Assembly (NCBI GenBank): GCA_945899335.1
Contig: CAMDIP010000047.1
Location: 1-8,639, forward strand
Direction: 5' to 3'
DNA from: Bordetella parapertussis
GTDB taxonomy: Bacteria > Pseudomonadota > Gammaproteobacteria > Burkholderiales > Burkholderiaceae_C
Length of the DNA: 8,639 nt
Shown piece after piece: positions 5,854 to 8,639 of this stretch (the stretch's first letter is position 1; the number at the start of each line of letters is the position of its first letter). A model generated the notes under the pieces. The model worked only from the letters and a program-made list of their open reading frames with translations, made no database searches and had not been told where the DNA came from. The position numbers were made by a program, and so were the translations under genes.

Positions 5854-7230
5854 ATGGCAACCGCGCTCAGCGACAAACTTTCCAAGCTGGTCAAACAGAT
5901 CAGCGGCCAAGCCCGCATCACCGAGGCCAATGTCAGCGATATGCTGCGTGAAGTGCGCATGGCATTGCTCGAAGCCGACGTGGCGCTGCCGGTGGTGCGT
6001 GACTTTATTGCCCGCGTGAAAGACAAAGCCCTGGGGCAAGAGGTACTGAGCTCGCTCACTCCTGGGCAGGTGCTGGTGGGCATCGTGCAAAAAGAATTGG
6101 CAGCCACCATGGGCGAGGGGGTCGCGGACATCGATTTGGCGGCACAACCTCCCGCAGTGATCTTGATGGCGGGTTTGCAGGGTGCGGGTAAAACCACCAC
6201 CACCGCCAAATTGGCCAAGCACCTCATCACCAAGCGCAAGAAAAAAGTGTTGACGGTTTCTGCCGACGTTTACCGCCCGGCCGCCATTGAGCAACTCAAA
6301 ACAGTGACGGCGCAGGCTGGCGCTGAGTGGTTCGCCTCAGACGCTAGCCAAAAGCCGGTGGACATTGTGTTGGCTGCCTTAGATTACGCAAAAAAACATT
6401 ATTTCGATGTTTTGCTGGTGGACACAGCAGGCCGATTGGCCATTGATGAAGCTTTGATGCAGGAAATTAAAGCCTTGCACGTGGCAGTCAAACCGGTGGA
6501 GACACTGTTTGTGGTGGACGCCATGATGGGTCAAGACGCGGTGAACACCGCACGGGCATTTAAAGAAGCTTTGCCCCTGACCGGCATTGTGCTGACCAAA
6601 ACCGATGGCGATTCCCGCGGTGGTGCGGCGCTGTCGGTACGGCAGATCACTGGCGTGCCCATCAAGTTTGCAGGCACCAGCGAAAAAATCGATGGTTTAG
6701 AAGCCTTTGACGCCGAGCGTCATGCCGGGCGTATATTGGGCATGGGCGATATTGTGGCCTTGGTCGAGCAGGTGACGGCCAATATCGATATTGAAGCCGC
6801 GCAAAAGATGGCCGCCAAGATGAAAAGCGGTGACGGTTTTGACCTCAACGATTTTTTGGCACAAATTCAGCAAATGAAACAAATGGGCGGCTTATCGAGT
6901 CTGATGGACAAGCTCCCCAGCCAACTCACCGCCAAAGCGGGCGCGGTGAACTTTGACAAAGCAGAAAAAGACATCCTGCGCAAACAAGGCATCATCCACA
7001 GCATGACGCCCAAAGAGCGCACCAAGCCAGACTTGATCAAAGCCACACGCAAACGCCGCATTGCCGCTGGCGCTGGCGTTCAGGTGCAAGACGTCAATCG
7101 ACTATTGAACGAATTTGGCCAAATGCAAGACATGATGAAAAAAATGCGCGGCGGTGGCCTGATGAAAATGATGAAAAAGCTCGGTGGCATGAAAGGCATG
7201 CCCGGCGGCTTCCCTGGGATGCCGCGTTAG
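5854..7230 (+). CDS. ffh: Signal recognition particle protein Ffh (SRP54)
   Basis: Ffh binds 4.5S RNA and signal sequences emerging from the ribosome and, with the receptor FtsY, delivers membrane proteins to SecYEG in a GTP-dependent cycle. It is full length at 458 residues. The N domain is residues 1 to about 90. The G domain has the P-loop [15 protein letters not shown] (107-121), [11 protein letters not shown] (138-148), DTAGR (190-194), TKTDGD (248-253) and the closing loop [12 protein letters not shown]. The methionine-rich M domain (about 325-458) carries the RNA-binding helix region [19 protein letters not shown] and a Met/Gly-rich tail. Position 407 is Ala where E. coli-type proteins have GSG, a mild change that may be usual in this lineage. 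The ATG has AGG seven bases upstream. The gene is alone on the plus strand, and its stop overlaps that of miaB. Confidence 0.98.
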   Translation: MATALSDKLSKLVKQISGQARITEANVSDMLREVRMALLEADVALPVVRDFIARVKDKALGQEVLSSLTPGQVLVGIVQKELAATMGEGVADIDLAAQPPAVILMAGLQGAGKTTTTAKLAKHLITKRKKKVLTVSADVYRPAAIEQLKTVTAQAGAEWFASDASQKPVDIVLAALDYAKKHYFDVLLVDTAGRLAIDEALMQEIKALHVAVKPVETLFVVDAMMGQDAVNTARAFKEALPLTGIVLTKTDGDSRGGAALSVRQITGVPIKFAGTSEKIDGLEAFDAERHAGRILGMGDIVALVEQVTANIDIEAAQKMAAKMKSGDGFDLNDFLAQIQQMKQMGGLSSLMDKLPSQLTAKAGAVNFDKAEKDILRKQGIIHSMTPKERTKPDLIKATRKRRIAAGAGVQVQDVNRLLNEFGQMQDMMKKMRGGGLMKMMKKLGGMKGMPGGFPGMPR

Positions 7231-8564
7231 TCTGAAACCAGCACTTGGCCGCGCAAAGAGTGCGGCAGTGCTTCGGTGATGCGGACATCGATCATCTGAC
7301 CCACCAAGCGTTGACCTAGGGGCCCCGCATCAAAATTGACGATGCGGTTGCATTCTGTTCGGCCCATCAACTCGGCAGCGCTTTTGCGCGACGCACCCTC
7401 CACCAAAATACGTTGCAGTGTGCCCACGCGGCTTTCGCCGATGCGGCGTACGTTGTCTTCCACCGTGGCTTGCAGGTGTTGCAAGCGGCGCAGTTTCACT
7501 TCATGCGGCGTGTCGTCAGGCAGATTGGCGGCAGGCGTTCCTGGGCGGGGGCTGAAGATAAAACTGAAGGAAGCGTCAAAGCCGATGTCAGTGATGAGTT
7601 TCATTAGCTTGCCGAAGTCTTCTTCGGTCTCACCTGGGAAGCCCACAATGAAGTCTGAACTCATGGAGATGTCGGGGCGCACCGCACGCAGTTTGCGGAT
7701 GGTGCTCTTGTATTCCATGGCGGTGTAGCCGCGCTTCATTGCCATCAAGATACGGTCAGACCCGTGCTGCACCGGCAAATGCAAATGGCTGACCAACTGC
7801 GGCACTTTGGCATACACCTCAACCAAGCGTTGGGTGAATTCATTGGGGTGGCTGGTGGTGTAGCGGATGCGCTCAACACCTGGAATCTCGGCGATGTATT
7901 CAATCAACAAGGCAAAGTCGGCAATCTCGGGGGTGTTGCCCATGCTGCCGCGGTAGGCGTTGACGTTTTGACCCAAGAGCGTGATTTCTTTCACGCCTTG
8001 CGCGGTGAGACCCGCCACTTCGGTGAGCACATCGTCCAAGGGACGGTTGATTTCTTCGCCTCGGGTGTAGGGCACCACGCAATAGCTGCAGTATTTGGAG
8101 CAACCTTCCATGATGGAAACAAACGCCGAGGAGCCTTCCACCCGCGCGGGTGGCAGGTGATCGAATTTTTCAATCTCGGGAAAACTGATGTCAACCTGCG
8201 GTTTTTTCAAAGCAACACGCTGGTCGAGTAACTGAGGCAGACGGTGCAAAGTTTGCGGCCCGAACACCACGTCCACATAAGGCGCTCGCGCAATGATGGC
8301 TTCGCCCTCTTGGCTGGCCACACAACCGCCGACCGCAATTTGAACGCCTTTTTTCTTCAGGTGTTTCACCCGACCCAAATCGGAGAAGACTTTTTCTTGG
8401 GCTTTTTCACGCACCGAGCAGGTGTTGAAGACCACCAAGTCGGCCTCGTCGATGTTGGTGGTTTGTTCGTAGCCTTGGGCAGCGCCCAGCACGTCGGCCA
8501 TTTTGTCCGAGTCGTACTCGTTCATTTGGCAACCGAAGGTTTTGATAAAGACTTTGCGGCTCAT
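7227..8564 (-). CDS. miaB: tRNA-2-methylthio-N6-isopentenyladenosine synthase MiaB
   Basis: MiaB is a radical-SAM methylthiotransferase that converts i6A to ms2i6A at position 37 of tRNAs reading codons that begin with U, after MiaA has added the isopentenyl group. It has 445 residues, normal for the family. The N-terminal domain carries the auxiliary-cluster cysteines C12 (FGCQMN), C49 (NTCSVREKA) and C81 (GGCVAS). The radical-SAM domain has C155-C159-C162 ([10 protein letters not shown]), followed by [29 protein letters not shown] and [10 protein letters not shown]. The C-terminal TRAM domain (about 377-441) binds RNA. The ATG has AGGG seven to eight bases upstream. A short upstream frame ends on its start codon. 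Its last bases overlap the convergent ffh gene, so transcripts of the two share complementary 3' ends. Confidence 0.98.
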   Translation of the reverse strand: MSRKVFIKTFGCQMNEYDSDKMADVLGAAQGYEQTTNIDEADLVVFNTCSVREKAQEKVFSDLGRVKHLKKKGVQIAVGGCVASQEGEAIIARAPYVDVVFGPQTLHRLPQLLDQRVALKKPQVDISFPEIEKFDHLPPARVEGSSAFVSIMEGCSKYCSYCVVPYTRGEEINRPLDDVLTEVAGLTAQGVKEITLLGQNVNAYRGSMGNTPEIADFALLIEYIAEIPGVERIRYTTSHPNEFTQRLVEVYAKVPQLVSHLHLPVQHGSDRILMAMKRGYTAMEYKSTIRKLRAVRPDISMSSDFIVGFPGETEEDFGKLMKLITDIGFDASFSFIFSPRPGTPAANLPDDTPHEVKLRRLQHLQATVEDNVRRIGESRVGTLQRILVEGASRKSAAELMGRTECNRIVNFDAGPLGQRLVGQMIDVRITEALPHSLRGQVLVSD

Positions 8565-8596
8565 GACTGAGCCCTTGGTGATGTGCAGCGTTTCAT
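8561..8596 (-). CDS. Possible 11-codon leader ORF coupled to miaB
   Basis: An ATG at 8594-8596 opens a short frame encoding [11 protein letters not shown], and its TGA overlaps the miaB ATG as ATGA. A weak GGA lies nine bases before the ATG. Three of its 11 codons (UGC, UCA, UCA) begin with U and would be read by tRNAs that MiaB modifies. The overlap could couple translation to miaB, or could be chance: one ATG in a 75-base leader is not rare. No homologue is known to me. Confidence 0.25.
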   Translation of the reverse strand: MKRCTSPRAQS

Positions 8597-8629
8597 GGTG
8601 TAGATCCAGAGGCTGTTAAAAGAAGGCAG

Positions 8630-8635
8630 ATTGTA
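8630..8635 (-). promoter_or_regulatory. Candidate -10 element for miaB
   Basis: TACAAT on the minus strand lies about 65 bases before the miaB ATG, preceded by TGGC. The matching -35 would be beyond the window edge, so the promoter cannot be confirmed. Transcription from here would include the mini-ORF at 8561-8596. Confidence 0.35.
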
Positions 8636-8639
8636 GCCA

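Noticed and set aside
5842..6294. Minus-strand frames (140 and 150 codons) opposite the start of ffh
   Set aside because: They are opposite the conserved N and G domains of Ffh and have no homology that I recognise.
7764..8231. 155-codon plus-strand frame inside miaB
   Set aside because: It is antisense to the conserved radical-SAM domain. Its His/Gly/Val-rich composition is typical of a shadow frame.
1..8639. Mobile elements, CRISPR arrays, tRNA or rRNA genes, phage or defence genes
   Set aside because: None seen on either strand. The window is filled by housekeeping genes with short gaps.

Overview
The window reads as ordinary core chromosome of a betaproteobacterium, most likely Burkholderiales (Comamonadaceae-like). 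The grounds are the NrdA/NrdB type, the Ffh and MiaB sequences, and the gene order ffh / ypjD-like cytochrome c assembly gene / small PP0621-type zinc-ribbon gene / ampD. This placement rests on recognition, not on a search. There are seven protein-coding genes, no RNA gene, no mobile element and no CRISPR array. Coding density is very high.

Layout from left to right. (1) nrdB, minus strand, cut by the left edge (3' end missing), and nrdA, minus strand, complete: the small and large subunits of a class Ia ribonucleotide reductase, separated by a 135-base gap that holds a hairpin and short repeats. (2) A 164-base control region (4008-4171) in front of nrdA. It holds a good sigma70-type promoter embedded in two NrdR-box-like palindromes whose centres lie 32 bp apart, plus a leader hairpin. 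(3) A minus-strand cluster ypjD-like > PP0621-like > ampD, in which the first two genes overlap by GTGA and the last two are 5 bases apart. (4) A 64-base divergent gap, then ffh on the plus strand (the SRP GTPase). (5) miaB on the minus strand, whose stop codon overlaps the ffh stop codon tail to tail. A short stretch upstream of miaB holds an 11-codon reading frame whose stop overlaps the miaB start as ATGA.

How the genes work together. NrdA and NrdB form one enzyme that makes dNTPs, probably repressed by NrdR when dATP/ATP is high; NrdA also carries two N-terminal ATP-cone regions for allosteric control by the same nucleotides. AmpD recycles cell-wall muropeptides in the cytoplasm, the YpjD-like protein is a polytopic membrane protein of the CcsA/CcmC type, Ffh targets membrane proteins to the translocon, and MiaB thiomethylates tRNA. 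Apart from NrdA/NrdB these are unrelated housekeeping functions held together by conserved synteny. I did not find a new system here. The items most worth a second look are the regulatory layout at nrdA, the upstream mini-ORF at miaB, and the structured nrdA-nrdB gap.
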